6,700 nt of DNA from Pseudomonadales bacterium. GTDB lineage: Bacteria > Pseudomonadota > Gammaproteobacteria > Pseudomonadales > DT-91. The DNA is taken from assembly GCA_013215025.1 (NCBI GenBank), contig JABSRR010000172.1, forward strand, positions 1-6,700, given 5' to 3'. Shown here piece by piece: positions 6,102 through 6,700 of this stretch (position 1 is the first letter of the stretch; each line of letters opens with the position of its first letter). The notes beneath the pieces are model-generated. The model did not search any database, was not told the origin of the DNA, and worked only from the letters and a program-made list of their open reading frames with translations. The position numbers and the translations under genes are program-made.

Positions 6102-6115
6102 CATTTGACGCTTAC
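6102..6115 (-). repeat. IS66 right terminal inverted repeat, 14 bp
   Basis: CATTTGACGCTTAC is the complement of GTAAGCGTCAAATG. It is intact and gives the template against which the split left repeat can be reconstructed. It contains GCGTCA on the minus strand followed by AA, so it is a second potential homing site for the intron, currently empty. Confidence 0.92.
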
Positions 6116-6700
6116 GTATTCCTATTCAGTAGCTTTTTCATCTTCAATAAGTTCAGGAAAAAGTGTTGGTTGCTTATCTTCAATTGCCTTGGTAACGACA
6201 GCTTTTTTCGATTTGTGCTGGCGACGTAAAATAAGGGCCTCTCTTTTTTGCTCCCACCCTTGGAGTTGAATAGTTGTTTTATAGCCTTGCCAGCCTTGGC
6301 CTGCATTAGCCCAATTGGGATTTGAGTGTTCAATATCTCGAATAAGATTTTTAGCTCCACTGCTCATTTTAAGCTTAAAAAGGTAGCGAATAAGCCGATT
6401 CTCACATTCTCTCATCATATTATCTGAGCCGTAAGATAGATCTCCTCGAATTAGCAATGGTCTATTTTCTTCAGCTATAGAGTCAAAAAGTTTAGGCAGC
6501 GCAAAACTACCACCATGCTCATTGCCGGACCTCACCTCAATTCCCAGGCAAATTCGAATATTGGCAATGAAATAGCTATGGTAGTTGTAGCTTGGCAGTC
6601 CTTTTTATTCTAGATTGTAGCAGATTTCAGCTCCTTCCTGATGACCAAAAACTGGTTTGACTGTACTGTCTATATCAAGGATCCAATCAAAAGCGGTCAT
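6116..6700 (-). pseudogene. IS1380-family transposase remnant, interrupted and truncated
   Basis: One minus-strand frame covers the stretch from the window edge to the IS66 end. It begins inside the gene with DWILDIDSTVKPVFGHQEGA (first catalytic Asp in DIDST). It then meets TAA at 6605-6607, and continues in the same frame with KGLPSYNYHSYFIANIRICL, LLIRGDLSYGSDNMMRECEN (second Asp in RGD), YLFKLK and NAGQGWQGYKTTIQLQGWEQ. These are IS1380-type motifs. In relatives I recall, the text around the stop reads like YNPKKPGRPS, so TAA replaces a Lys codon without changing length. A TAG follows at 6122-6124 (ATE-stop-EY, plausibly once EYEY), and the frame is cut by the IS66 six bases later. The C-terminal portion, including the family's YRDR-type segment, is missing. 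Dead gene; its 5' end is outside the window. Confidence 0.85.

Larger units (their letters stand above)
1842..6115 (+). mobile_element. IS66-family insertion sequence, interrupted by a group II intron
   Basis: The element carries the three IS66 genes in the usual order tnpA-tnpB-tnpC. It is bounded by GTAAGCGTCA on the left (1842-1851) and its complement on the right (6102-6115 contains TGACGCTTAC). Without the 1984-bp intron it would be 2290 bp, close to the family's usual size of about 2.5 kb, and the terminal repeats would match for 14 bp (GTAAGCGTCAAATG) followed by scattered matches. IS66 elements normally leave 8-bp target duplications. Here the flanks are GTAGATTT (left) and GTATTCCT (right), so no duplication remains. 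All three transposition genes are intact. Mobility is doubtful because the left repeat is split 10 bp from its end. Confidence 0.93.

Noticed and set aside
1..6700. CRISPR array, tRNA or rRNA genes
   Set aside because: No regularly spaced repeats and no cloverleaf or rRNA-like segments were seen on either strand.

Overview
The window looks like an accessory stretch of a moderately AT-rich Gram-negative chromosome. The pairing of a secreted DUF1961 (YesU-like) protein with a secreted BNR-repeat protein is what I associate with polysaccharide-degrading bacteria of the Planctomycetota/Verrucomicrobiota/Lentisphaerota group. That assignment is an inference from gene content and is not proven by the sequence.

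Region 1 (1-1278, minus strand): two exported proteins in tandem, 57 bp apart and probably co-transcribed. The first is a complete DUF1961 jelly-roll-type protein. The second is the first 151 residues of a BNR_4-like protein that runs off the left edge. Both start with signal peptides, so they probably act on glycans in the periplasm or at the cell surface. Region 2 (1279-1841) is non-coding. It holds a good ribosome binding site, a perfect 12-bp palindrome that may be an operator, and an inverted repeat next to the mobile element.

Region 3 (1842-6115, plus strand) is a nest of two mobile elements. The outer one is an IS66-family insertion sequence with tnpA, tnpB and tnpC and 14-bp terminal inverted repeats. 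The inner one is a 1984-bp group II intron (1852-3835) with its own reverse transcriptase/maturase. The intron sits inside the left terminal repeat, 10 bp from the outer end. Removing it on paper joins GTAAGCGTCA to AATG and restores a left repeat identical over 14 bp to the right one, which fixes both splice sites to the base. A 6-nt stretch in the intron (2111-2116) is the exact complement of the last 6 nt of the 5' exon, as expected for an EBS1-IBS1 pairing. The terminal repeat itself therefore looks like the homing target.

Region 4 (6116-6700, minus strand) is the middle part of an IS1380-family transposase. It carries at least one in-frame stop and is cut off at the IS66 right end. Its missing C-terminal half is not on the other side of the IS66, and the 8-bp flanks of the IS66 do not match, so the locus has been rearranged or eroded since insertion. 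The window thus records layers: an old IS1380-like element, an IS66 copy next to or inside it, and a group II intron in the IS66 end.
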